Source: CAZRCZ01 sp964598765
Lineage (GTDB): Bacteria; Sumerlaeota; Sumerlaeia; MVZB01; JAJFLK01
Direction of reading: 5' to 3'
Assembly (NCBI GenBank): GCA_964598765.1
Contig: CAZRCZ010000020.1
Span: 1-64,000 of the forward strand
Length of the DNA: 64,000 nt
Under the pieces are notes generated by a model that was not told where the DNA came from, did not search any database, and saw only the letters and a program-made list of their open reading frames with translations. Below are positions 18,191 through 25,979 of the stretch, one piece after another (position 1 is the first letter of the stretch; each line of letters starts with the position of its first letter). The position numbers and the translations under genes were made by a program.

Positions 18191-18982
18191 TTACGGTTTC
18201 TGCAAGGGGCAATTCCGGTTGATTCCGTAAATCTGCCGCAGGCCGTAGAGCGTCAGATCGGGTTCAACGGCATGAAGATAGGGCATCTTATCCTTAAACC
18301 ACGTCGCGTCGCCGCCGGTGGAGACGACGTTGCAGGCCGAGCCGATTTCCTCGCGCGCCCGCTCGACCAGCGCCGCGATGCCGCCGAGGTAGCCGTAGAT
18401 CAATCCCGACCGGATGCTCTCGACCGTCGTGCCGCCGATGACGCCCTTCGGCTCGATCAAATCCACGGTCGGCAATTTGGAGGTTCCGCGCCCCAAGGCT
18501 TCGGCGGCCAGCCGGATCCCGGGCATGATCGCGCCCCCTTTGTAGATCGGCTTGGATTCAGGCGGTTCCGGCCCGGCGACGTAATCGAGCGTGATGGCCG
18601 TGCCGTAATCAATGATGAGCAACGGCGCGCCGAAAAAATAATAACCGCCGACGGCGTTGGCCAGACGATCCATCCCAACCTCCTCGGGATTGCGATAGCC
18701 GTTGACCATGCCAATTTCTGTTTTCGCGTCGAGGACCATCGGTTCGACGTGGCTCCCTTTTTCCAAAGCCGTCACGAGCGTCGAGGTCAGCGGAGGGACG
18801 ACGGAGGAAATGATGGCTCCCTCCAGCGCGATGTCGTCGCCGACAACGCCGCGAAGAAGAAAGGCGTATTCGTCGGCCGTCCGGCGCGGATCGGTGGCGA
18901 GTTTCCATGTCCCGCGCAGAATGCCGCGGGTGAAAAGCCCGACGTGAACGTGCGTGTTGCCGGCGTCAACGACCAAAATCAT
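18191..18982 (-). CDS. coaX: type III pantothenate kinase
   Basis: A 263-residue kinase of the ASKHA fold that phosphorylates pantothenate, the first step of coenzyme A synthesis. The N-terminal phosphate-binding motif is ILVVDAGNTHVHVG. The centre has DRLANAVGGYYF and then DYGTAITLDYV, and near the C-terminus is VVSTGGDATWF. All are family hallmarks and the length is typical. It is convergent with the defence pair, and upstream lies a terminator serving the next minus-strand gene. No companion birA is seen. Confidence 0.95.
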   Translation of the reverse strand: MILVVDAGNTHVHVGLFTRGILRGTWKLATDPRRTADEYAFLLRGVVGDDIALEGAIISSVVPPLTSTLVTALEKGSHVEPMVLDAKTEIGMVNGYRNPEEVGMDRLANAVGGYYFFGAPLLIIDYGTAITLDYVAGPEPPESKPIYKGGAIMPGIRLAAEALGRGTSKLPTVDLIEPKGVIGGTTVESIRSGLIYGYLGGIAALVERAREEIGSACNVVSTGGDATWFKDKMPYLHAVEPDLTLYGLRQIYGINRNCPLQKP

Positions 18983-19085
18983 CCGGGCGTTCTCTCCGCG
19001 AGAGGATTTTGAAGCGAGAGGAAAAGCATCGGGAAGAAACGAAGAATTCTAACAGGGCCGACGGAGCCGATCAATCTCATTCGGC

Positions 19086-19124
19086 AAAAAAAACCGCCGC
19101 GATTCATTGGAAGAATCGCGGCGG
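19086..19124 (-). terminator. rho-independent terminator of the Cys-rich protein gene
   Basis: A 12-bp perfect GC-rich stem (19094-19105 with 19113-19124) has a 7-base loop. It is followed, on the minus strand, by eight Ts (A-run 19086-19093 on the plus strand). It lies 44 bases after the stop of the minus-strand gene at 19168. Confidence 0.9.
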
Positions 19125-19167
19125 CGGAACGCATCGCCTGATCTAGACGATCAAACGAAAACGGAAG

Positions 19168-19695
19168 TTACTTCTTCGCCTCGGCGGGCTTGGCGGCCTT
19201 GCTCGCGGCGTCAATGTCGGCCTTGATCGAGCCGAGCGTCTTGTCGGGATTGCTGGCCACTTCCTTGGCGCAATCGGGACAGCACAATCCAATGGACGCG
19301 CCGTTGTAGTGGGTCATCGTCTTGCCGTCCACCGGCTTGCCGCTGGCGGGGCAGTTCTTGTTCTTGATCTCCTTGGCTTCCTTGCCGAAGGCCTTCTCGT
19401 AGAGCGCCTTCTTCTTGGCGTCGTCGCTCGCCGACTTGGGGCAATTGGGGCAACAGGTGTAAATCCGCGCCGAGACCCCCGCCTTCTCGTCCGAGTAGGC
19501 GATGAAGTCCTTGCCGTTGATCGGCTTGCCGGAAACCGGGCAGTTGGCATTGGCCAGCGGCGGAAGCGCGGCTTTGGCCTTGGCCTCGGCGGGCTTGGCC
19601 GGTTTGGCGTCCGCCGGTTTGTCGGCGGCGTTCAAGTTCAGCGCGATGGCAAAAGCGGCCATCGTGGTTATCGTGGTCAATTTGGTGAATTTCAT
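19168..19695 (-). CDS. secreted Cys-rich protein with two CPxSGKP...CCPxC modules
   Basis: A 175-residue exported protein. The signal peptide (MKFTKLTTITTMAAFAIALN) is followed by an Ala/Lys/Pro repeat linker. Two related modules follow. The first has NCPVSGKPINGKD then TCCPNCPKS; the second has NCPASGKPVDGKT then GLCCPDCAKE. Each offers Cys ligands like YHS-type heavy-metal domains, so periplasmic metal binding is a reasonable guess. The C-terminal tail returns to Ala/Lys. AGGAGGAGA directly upstream fixes the ATG at 19695. It has its own strong terminator, so it is probably a single-gene, well-expressed unit. Confidence 0.8.
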   Translation of the reverse strand: MKFTKLTTITTMAAFAIALNLNAADKPADAKPAKPAEAKAKAALPPLANANCPVSGKPINGKDFIAYSDEKAGVSARIYTCCPNCPKSASDDAKKKALYEKAFGKEAKEIKNKNCPASGKPVDGKTMTHYNGASIGLCCPDCAKEVASNPDKTLGSIKADIDAASKAAKPAEAKK

Positions 19696-19976
19696 TTTCT
19701 CTCCTCCTGATTGTGACTTAATTGTTGTTGTATTGGATTGATTCTGAAGAATCATTCGATCCTCGGCCAAGGCTTCCCGCCATGCCGATTCCATTCATTC
19801 CATTTCCGTTAGGTTGCCCTCCTTCTCCCCCCGTCTTGATTCGCGCTTTCGGCATGGGAGACGCCCTTGAACGTTTGTCCTGCTCCTGTTAAAAACAAGT
19901 CCGCGTCCCTCCAGGAGCGACCGAAATCAAGAAGGGAAGTATAGTCGCCCCACCCGCGACTATCCAGCAAATTCAG

Positions 19977-20744
19977 ATGAGCAAAATTCTTACCGAATCG
20001 GATCATGGATTGGTCCGCGTGATTCTCAACGACCCGGATCGCCGCAATGTTTTGTCGTTCGAGTTTGTCGAGGAATTAAACGTCGCGCTGGACGCCGTGG
20101 TTCCCGATCCTTCCGCGCGGGTCGCGCTCCTTTGCGCGAACGGTCCGGCCTTCTGCGCGGGGATGGATTTGAAAACCGTCGCGCTGGACAATCCCGATCA
20201 CGCCCTTCGATTCGGCGCGGCCTTGGCCGACGCCTACCGAAAACTTCTACGTTTTCCGCTTCCCCTGCTCGCCGCCGTGGATGGCCCCGCGATGGGAGGC
20301 GCGGTGGGACTTGCCCTCTCGGCGGATTTGATCTGGGTCGGGCCGGGCGCGAAATTCGCCTTTCCCGAAACGCGGGTCGGCGTGGTTCCGGCGCTGGTGT
20401 CGGTCGCGGCGCGTCGGCGGATGACGCCCGGCAAACTCGCGGGCATGGCGCTCGCCGGGATCGAAGCCGACGCCCCCCAAGCGGCGCGCATTGGTCTGGC
20501 GGAATTTGCGTCCCCTGAATCAGCCGTGAAGGACGCCGAAGCCTTCGCGCGAAAACTCATGCGTGAAAATTCCGGCGAGGCCATGCGCCGGACCAAGGCG
20601 TTCCTTCAATCGCAATTTCTCGGCGATTTGGAAAAACAACTCGCCGACGCGCTCGCTGAATTTCAGCAGGCCGTCGCCACCGACGCCTGCAAACGCGGCC
20701 TCGCGGCGTTCCGCGAAAGGAAAGCGCCGGATTGGTCAGGGTAA
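19977..20744 (+). CDS. enoyl-CoA hydratase/isomerase (crotonase) family protein
   Basis: A 255-residue crotonase-fold enzyme. The oxyanion-hole segments AFCAGMDL (about 59-66) and GPAMGGAVGLALSADLIW (about 103-120) are intact. The first catalytic Glu position is kept in FPETRVGVVPAL. The second Glu of true hydratases (helix after the GGTQRL-like segment) is not obvious, since the segment reads KLAGMALAG. It may therefore be an isomerase or another crotonase activity. It stands alone, divergent from the Cys-rich protein gene. No other beta-oxidation gene is nearby. Confidence 0.85.
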   Translation: MSKILTESDHGLVRVILNDPDRRNVLSFEFVEELNVALDAVVPDPSARVALLCANGPAFCAGMDLKTVALDNPDHALRFGAALADAYRKLLRFPLPLLAAVDGPAMGGAVGLALSADLIWVGPGAKFAFPETRVGVVPALVSVAARRRMTPGKLAGMALAGIEADAPQAARIGLAEFASPESAVKDAEAFARKLMRENSGEAMRRTKAFLQSQFLGDLEKQLADALAEFQQAVATDACKRGLAAFRERKAPDWSG

Positions 20745-20826
20745 ACGCCTCTATTCTTCATTGATTCGCAATCCAGCTTGCTCTTTCTTTGGTCTTGCTC
20801 ATCCCTCGAATTTCCATCATCCGTAC

Positions 20827-20892
20827 AATCCGTGTTCATCCGCGCCCAAAATAAGAAAGGATTCTCACGCCGAGGCGCGGAGTCCGCGAAGG
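20827..20892. repeat. dispersed repeats after the crotonase gene
   Basis: An 18-base word (AATCCGTGTTCATCCGCG, 20827-20844) recurs exactly at 39304-39321, at the uvrA end. It is followed by a CGCCGAGGCGCGGAGTCCGCGAAGG-type tract (20866-20892), related to the one at 25893-25926. This stretch between the crotonase and TPR genes shows no coding frame I can support. Confidence 0.6.
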
Positions 20893-20952
20893 CGATCATG
20901 AGTCCGCTTTTTGGGCATCCACCGGCGGGACGCCCGCGCCGCGCTTGGCGAT

Positions 20953-22470
20953 TTACGCACGGCGCATTTTCAGTTCGGACATGGCGGTCCGAGCCTGCTT
21001 GTGCTTCGGATTGAGTTTGACGACGGTTTGATACTCGACGTAGGCGGATCGGAGGTCCCCATACACTTTGTAGGTCTCTCCCAGCTCGAAGTGGACCTCG
21101 TCGCTGTCGGGCATGAACTTGGCCAGCGCCTTGAAATGCCCCAAGGACTTGATGAACAGGTTTTTTTCCCGCAGGGCGCGCCCCATGCTCATGTGCGCCT
21201 TGATGAGCGTCTCGCGGATTTGATGATTCTTCGGGTCCAACTTGTAGGCGCGGTTCCATATATCGAAGGCGCGGTCCACCTCGCGGTTGTTCAGCATCGC
21301 CCAGCCGAGCATGTTGAGGACATCGAGGTTGCGAGGGAATTTTTTGCCGATCTCCGTCAAATGCGTCACCGCCTCCGGCCATTTTTTCTGCTCGATCAAA
21401 AGATGGGCGACCCGGATGTTGGCGTCGAAATCGTCGGGTTTGAGTTTGAGAATTTCGAGATGTTGCTGAAGTTCGTTGCGTTGGGGAGGAGGAGGGGTCG
21501 GAGTGGAGGGCTGACCCGGTGATTGAGAGCGGGTAGGAGGCGGAGGCGTGGCGCCCGGGCGCGCCGGAGACGATCGCGTCGGCGGCAATGGGGTCGTGGC
21601 GGGTCGGGTCGGGGAGGGAGTCGGGGCCGGGGCGGGAGAAGAAGCGCCGCCGACGCCGCGCGCTTGCGCGTCGTTGCGCGCCGCCTCGGAAGCCATCAAT
21701 GCCTCCTGCGCGGCGTCGGGTTTTCCGACTTCCCCTTGGTGGCGATGCGCCTCGATGATGCACGTCTTCAGATACTCGTCGTCGGGATTGCGGTTGTAGA
21801 TGACCTTCCATCGCTGGAGCGTTTCCTGCCAATAGCGAAGCGCTTTCTCGAATTGGCCTGAGTTTTCGTAGGCCAGCGACAAATTATGGACGATCAAGTG
21901 ATTGTCGGGGTTCATCTGGGCGGCTTTTTCCCAGAGGTCAATCGCCTCGTCGTAGAGCGTGTGATTGGCGTAGGAGTAGCCGAGGCGGCAGTAGGCGCAC
22001 ATGAGGTTGTTCTTGGCGCGCTGGTGCGTCGGGTCGAGTTCCAAGGCGCGCCGCCAGTCGTCCATCGCCTCCTGTAGCATTTTCTTTTGGATGTTCTTCC
22101 AAGAGCGAAGAAAGTAAACCTGAATCAGCTTCGCGTTGACTTGATCGGCGCTGGCCGGCTCGGCGGCTTTTTTCTGTTCTAGGACCGGAATCGCCTGCGT
22201 CAGCTTTTCGTCCGGAACCTCGACGCGCTCGTCCTCGCTGAACATGTATTCGCCGGGGACGAGGTTGAACGTGAGGATGTCCTCCCGCGCGCGGCGTTCC
22301 GGCTCCTTGAGCCGGTTAAAGGCGTTTTGGATGATCATGAAGCGCTCGGTGTGCACTTCGGGATCATACTTTTTGACCAGATTGACGTAAGCCTGCTTGA
22401 TCTGGTCTTCGGTGGCTCCCTTGTGAAGCCCCAAAACGGTGTAAGCGTTGCGTTTGTCCGAAACCGCCAC
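20953..22470 (-). CDS. TPR protein with degenerate N-terminal J-like domain
   Basis: A 505-residue soluble protein. Residues 8-65 look like a DnaJ domain (YTVLGLHKGATEDQIKQAY, then a helix with NRLKEPERR). The HPD tripeptide needed to stimulate Hsp70 is replaced by YDP in KKYDPEVH. TPR helices follow at about 110-245, then a low-complexity Pro/Ser/Thr/Ala linker (about 275-335). A second TPR block follows to the end (ELQQHLEILKLKPDDFDANIRVA and onward). It is likely a protein-interaction scaffold. It lies 180 bases downstream of metF on the same strand. Confidence 0.75.
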   Translation of the reverse strand: MAVSDKRNAYTVLGLHKGATEDQIKQAYVNLVKKYDPEVHTERFMIIQNAFNRLKEPERRAREDILTFNLVPGEYMFSEDERVEVPDEKLTQAIPVLEQKKAAEPASADQVNAKLIQVYFLRSWKNIQKKMLQEAMDDWRRALELDPTHQRAKNNLMCAYCRLGYSYANHTLYDEAIDLWEKAAQMNPDNHLIVHNLSLAYENSGQFEKALRYWQETLQRWKVIYNRNPDDEYLKTCIIEAHRHQGEVGKPDAAQEALMASEAARNDAQARGVGGASSPAPAPTPSPTRPATTPLPPTRSSPARPGATPPPPTRSQSPGQPSTPTPPPPQRNELQQHLEILKLKPDDFDANIRVAHLLIEQKKWPEAVTHLTEIGKKFPRNLDVLNMLGWAMLNNREVDRAFDIWNRAYKLDPKNHQIRETLIKAHMSMGRALREKNLFIKSLGHFKALAKFMPDSDEVHFELGETYKVYGDLRSAYVEYQTVVKLNPKHKQARTAMSELKMRRA

Positions 22471-22649
22471 GAAAAGCGTCTTCCTCTGTTTCTACATTCC
22501 GGTCTTGGCGCGCGCGGGACCGGGAGCAACCCACTCGCTCCGCCGCGCGCTCCATCCAACCATCCGACGTAAAATCGGCAGACCCCGACAATTTATCAGG
22601 TTGAAGCGCGGGGTTCCAAGCAATTTTGAGCGACTTGCGCGAAACCGAA

Positions 22650-23516
22650 TCAAATCAATTTCAACCTTTCGAAGATCATGCGGGCGGAGCGGGCGCGATT
22701 GAGGCAATAAAGGTGAACCCCCGGAACGCCGTGATCGAGCAGGGATCGAATCTGGGCGACGGCGTAATCAATGCCCAGTTCGCGTCCCGCCTCGTCGTCC
22801 TCCTGAACGGCCGCAAGTTGCGCGTTGAGTTGTTCCGGAATCCGCGCCTTGCTCATCGAAGTAATCCGCAAAATTTGTTTCGCCGAGAGAATCGGCATGA
22901 TGCCGGGAACGATGGGAACCGTGACGCCCAGCGCGCGAAGGTCTTTCTCGAATCGGAAGAAATCCTCGTTGTCGAAAAAAAGTTGCGTGACGACGACGTC
23001 GGCTCCGGTTTCGACTTTTTGTTTCAAATACCGGAGGTCCGCCTCGCGGCTGACCGCCTCGGGATGCGTTTCGGGAAAACCCGCCACCGCGACGGAAAAA
23101 TCCCCCATCGCTTTGGCTTCGGCGACCAATTCGACGGCGTGATGAAATCCGTCGGGGTGCGGTTTCCAGCGCTCCTGTCCCTTGGGAGGATCGCCACGCA
23201 GGGCCATCACGTTTTCCATTCCCAAGGATTTGATCTCGCGCAGGACGGCGCGAACTTCCTCCTTGGATTGCCCCACGCAGGTCAAATGGCAGACCGTCTC
23301 GACGCCGGTGGTCCTCCAAATTTTGTGGCCGAGCGAAACGGTTTTGTCGCGGGTGCTTCCTCCCGCGCCGTAGGTCATGGAAAAAAAACCGGGCGAGAGC
23401 GCCTTGAGGTTATCCGCCTCCCTCAAGAGATCAGCCTGCCCCTTGTCGGTTTTGGGGGGAAAGAACTCAAAAGAAAAGACCGGTTGGGACCGGTTGAACA
23501 AGTCGCGGAGTTTCAT
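22650..23516 (-). CDS. metF: methylenetetrahydrofolate reductase
   Basis: A 288-residue FAD-dependent TIM-barrel enzyme making 5-methyl-THF for methionine synthesis. Family motifs visible: FSFEFFPPKTDKG near the N-terminus (catalytic Glu in EFFPP), FFSMTYGAGGSTRDKT, CHLTCVG, ALRGDPPKG and a C-terminal GVPGVHLYCLN block. Length matches bacterial MetF. It starts 3 bases after lpxB stops, so it is cotranscribed with lpxB and the Gfo/Idh gene. That combination links one-carbon and lipid A genes only by position. Confidence 0.96.
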   Translation of the reverse strand: MKLRDLFNRSQPVFSFEFFPPKTDKGQADLLREADNLKALSPGFFSMTYGAGGSTRDKTVSLGHKIWRTTGVETVCHLTCVGQSKEEVRAVLREIKSLGMENVMALRGDPPKGQERWKPHPDGFHHAVELVAEAKAMGDFSVAVAGFPETHPEAVSREADLRYLKQKVETGADVVVTQLFFDNEDFFRFEKDLRALGVTVPIVPGIMPILSAKQILRITSMSKARIPEQLNAQLAAVQEDDEAGRELGIDYAVAQIRSLLDHGVPGVHLYCLNRARSARMIFERLKLI

Positions 23517-23519
23517 GGT

Positions 23520-24719
23520 TCAGCCGGCGGATTGAAGGATCGGTCCGCTTTCTCCGGGGGGAAGTTTGCGAAGGGCTTGATCGTAAATTTCGAGGACGTT
23601 CCTTGCCGCGCCTTTGCTGGCTCCCGGCCCCCCCATCTTTTCCTTCACTTTGCCCAACTGCAACTTGACGCGCAAAATTTCGTCGGGGCGGTCCAAAATC
23701 CCGATGGCCCGCCGGGCGACGCTCCGTGAGGTGCAGTGATCTTGAAGCAACTCCGGAACGACCATGTCGCCGGCGATGATGTTGATGAGGCCGATGTAAG
23801 GAATGTTGACAAGCCATCGGCCCACAAGCCAAGTGATCCAAGACACTTTGTAAAGAATGATCATCGGGCAGAGAAGCAGACCGGTTTCCAGCGTCGCCGT
23901 TCCCGAAGCCACGAGCGCGAAATCCATTGTGCTCCGCACGTTGTAGCGGAACGAATCCACTACCTGTACCGGAACGGCGGAACCTGCCAGATAGCGGTCA
24001 ATCAATTCCCGTCGAACGGACGACGCCCTCGGCAGGACGAACTGCACGTTGGGATCGTGGCGATGAATCATTTCCGCCGCCTTGACCATGACCGGCAGAA
24101 GACTTTCGATCTCCCGTTTCCGGCTTCCGGGCAAGAGGCCGATCAGTTTTTTCTTCGGGTCGAATTGAAACTTCGCGAAGACCTCGTCGCGTCCCATGGT
24201 GAGGATCATGATGTCGAGGATGGGATGGCCGACGTATTCGACGCTCACTCCCGCGTCGCGGAGCATTTTTTCCTCGAAGGGGAGAATCACGATCGCGCGG
24301 TCCACGTATTTGCGAAGTTGATGGACGCGGCTCTTGTGCCATGCCCAAATTTGCGGCACGACGTAATAGACCACCTTCAATCCGAGTTGGTGCGCCTCCT
24401 TGGCGAGCCGGAGATTGAAGCCGGGATAATCAATCAGCACGACCACCTTGGGGCGCTCCTTGCGGAGATAATCCACGGTTTCCTTGAAAAGCCGCCGGAT
24501 TTTGCCGAATTTGGAAATCACTTCGGTCAGGCCGATGACGGCCAGATCGCGCACGGTGTTGGCGCGGATTTCAGCTCCGGCCTCCGCCATTTGATCGCCT
24601 CCGATCCCCGTGATTTTCAAATCGGGGCGAAGCTTGCGAAGTTGCCTGACCAGCAACGCGCCCCACAGATCGCCGGATGGCTCTCCCGCCGCCACGAAGA
24701 TGTCGGTCTGCTGATTCAT
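23520..24719 (-). CDS. lpxB: lipid-A-disaccharide synthase
   Basis: About 399 residues; a peripheral inner-membrane GT-B glycosyltransferase (GT19) joining UDP-2,3-diacylglucosamine and lipid X into the lipid A disaccharide. Motifs: VAAGEPSGDLWG at the start, IDYPGFNLRLAK, VPQIWAWHKSR, LLPGSRKREIE and LVASGTATLETGL near the acceptor/UDP site. The true start is MNQQTDIF at 24719, whose ATGA overlaps the Gfo/Idh stop; a longer upstream reading has no family support. Its presence shows the organism makes lipid A and so has an LPS outer membrane. Confidence 0.96.
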   Translation of the reverse strand: MNQQTDIFVAAGEPSGDLWGALLVRQLRKLRPDLKITGIGGDQMAEAGAEIRANTVRDLAVIGLTEVISKFGKIRRLFKETVDYLRKERPKVVVLIDYPGFNLRLAKEAHQLGLKVVYYVVPQIWAWHKSRVHQLRKYVDRAIVILPFEEKMLRDAGVSVEYVGHPILDIMILTMGRDEVFAKFQFDPKKKLIGLLPGSRKREIESLLPVMVKAAEMIHRHDPNVQFVLPRASSVRRELIDRYLAGSAVPVQVVDSFRYNVRSTMDFALVASGTATLETGLLLCPMIILYKVSWITWLVGRWLVNIPYIGLINIIAGDMVVPELLQDHCTSRSVARRAIGILDRPDEILRVKLQLGKVKEKMGGPGASKGAARNVLEIYDQALRKLPPGESGPILQSAG

Positions 24720-25699
24720 TGTCCGACGCCCCAAATTTCGGCGATGCGTCCCATTTTGCTCTGGATCTGCTCGGTGATCGCCACCGCGACCTGAAGCGCG
24801 TCGCGGCCATGCTCGCCGGTGACCTGCGGCTCGCGCCCGTGCCGCACGCACTCGATAAAGTGATGCAATTCCGCCCGGAGCGGCTCTTCCTTGCGCAAAC
24901 GGATTTTGCGCCGCACGATTTGCGCCTTTGGCTCGCCCGGACCCGGATTGTCAATCGGCTCGCGGGTATAGACCTCCATGTTTTGCTTTTGGTAGTCGAG
25001 CGAGATGTAGGCGTTGGCTTGGAAGATTCGGATTTTGCGCAGTTTGTTCGGCGTCACGCGGCTGACGGTCAGGTTGGCCATGCACCCGCTTTCAAAGTGA
25101 ATGCGGGCGTTGGCGATGTCCTCCCGCTCCGAAAGAATTGGGATTCCGACCGCGTCAATCGAGACGATCGGCGAATTCACAATGTTCAAGACGATGTCAA
25201 TGTCGTGGATCATCAAGTCGAGCACGACCCCGACGTCGCGGACGCGCGAATCGTAGGGGCCGAGCCGGTGGCACTCGATGAATCCGGGCCGATCCAGCAT
25301 CTCTTGGAGCCGTTGGACGGCGACGTTGAACCGCTCGATGTGGCCGACCTGCAGGATTAAATTGTTTTTGCGCGCCAGATCAATCAGTTCCCGCGCGTGC
25401 TTGACCTCGTTGGTGATCGGTTTTTCGACGAGGACGTGCACGCCCGCGCTCAAGAAATCCTTGGCGGTTTCATAATGCGAGATCGTCGGAACGACGATGG
25501 AAACCGCGTCCACCCGCCCCAGAAGTTTGCGATGATCGTAGAACGCCTGACAGCGGTATTGCGAGGCGATGCGCGAGGCGGCCCGCTGGTCAATGTCCGC
25601 GATCCCCACGAGATCGCATCCGGGCAGATCATAATAATTGCGCGCGTGGTGTTGCCCCAGATGCCCCACGCCGATGACGCCGACCCTTAGACCCGCCAT
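24716..25699 (-). CDS. Gfo/Idh/MocA-family oxidoreductase linked to lpxB
   Basis: About 327 residues, a nucleotide-sugar-type dehydrogenase. The N-terminal Rossmann domain has GVIGVGHLGQHHARNY and the cofactor-site EKP motif (HVLVEKPIT); the C-terminal half is the alpha/beta substrate domain. Start MAGLRVG at 25699 has AAGG upstream. Four-base overlap with lpxB indicates coupled translation, so a role in preparing a lipid A or O-chain sugar (for example a GnnA-like UDP-GlcNAc oxidation) is plausible. No GnnB-like aminotransferase is adjacent, so the substrate is open. Confidence 0.85.
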   Translation of the reverse strand: MAGLRVGVIGVGHLGQHHARNYYDLPGCDLVGIADIDQRAASRIASQYRCQAFYDHRKLLGRVDAVSIVVPTISHYETAKDFLSAGVHVLVEKPITNEVKHARELIDLARKNNLILQVGHIERFNVAVQRLQEMLDRPGFIECHRLGPYDSRVRDVGVVLDLMIHDIDIVLNIVNSPIVSIDAVGIPILSEREDIANARIHFESGCMANLTVSRVTPNKLRKIRIFQANAYISLDYQKQNMEVYTREPIDNPGPGEPKAQIVRRKIRLRKEEPLRAELHHFIECVRHGREPQVTGEHGRDALQVAVAITEQIQSKMGRIAEIWGVGQ

Positions 25700-25892
25700 G
25701 AGGAACCTTTTCCGGCCAGCGAACCGCGGGCGCAAAAGAGGATGAGGCGATGGACAACCGTTTTACTCAACGTCGGCAATGGGCGCGCGAACCGCGCCGT
25801 TCCCAAGAGGCAAAATCGGATGTATTTTTTCGGATTCGCGGGGCGGATTGCAAGCGCGATGATCCAAATAATCGCGCGTTTTTTCGGAGAAA

Positions 25893-25926
25893 TGCAAGGA
25901 CGCGAAGGCGCAAGGACGCAAGGATC
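25893..25926. repeat. GGACGCGAAGGCGCAAGG-type repeat
   Basis: A tandem-like tract of GGACGC/GAAGGCGC/AAGGACGC units lies in the 280-base gap between the Gfo/Idh gene and the O-antigen ligase gene. It resembles the tract at 20866-20892. Nothing else is evident in this gap. Confidence 0.55.
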
Positions 25927-25979
25927 AAATTCCATTTCGACGTTTCAAACATGGATTTAAGCCGCTATAAACATTTGTG

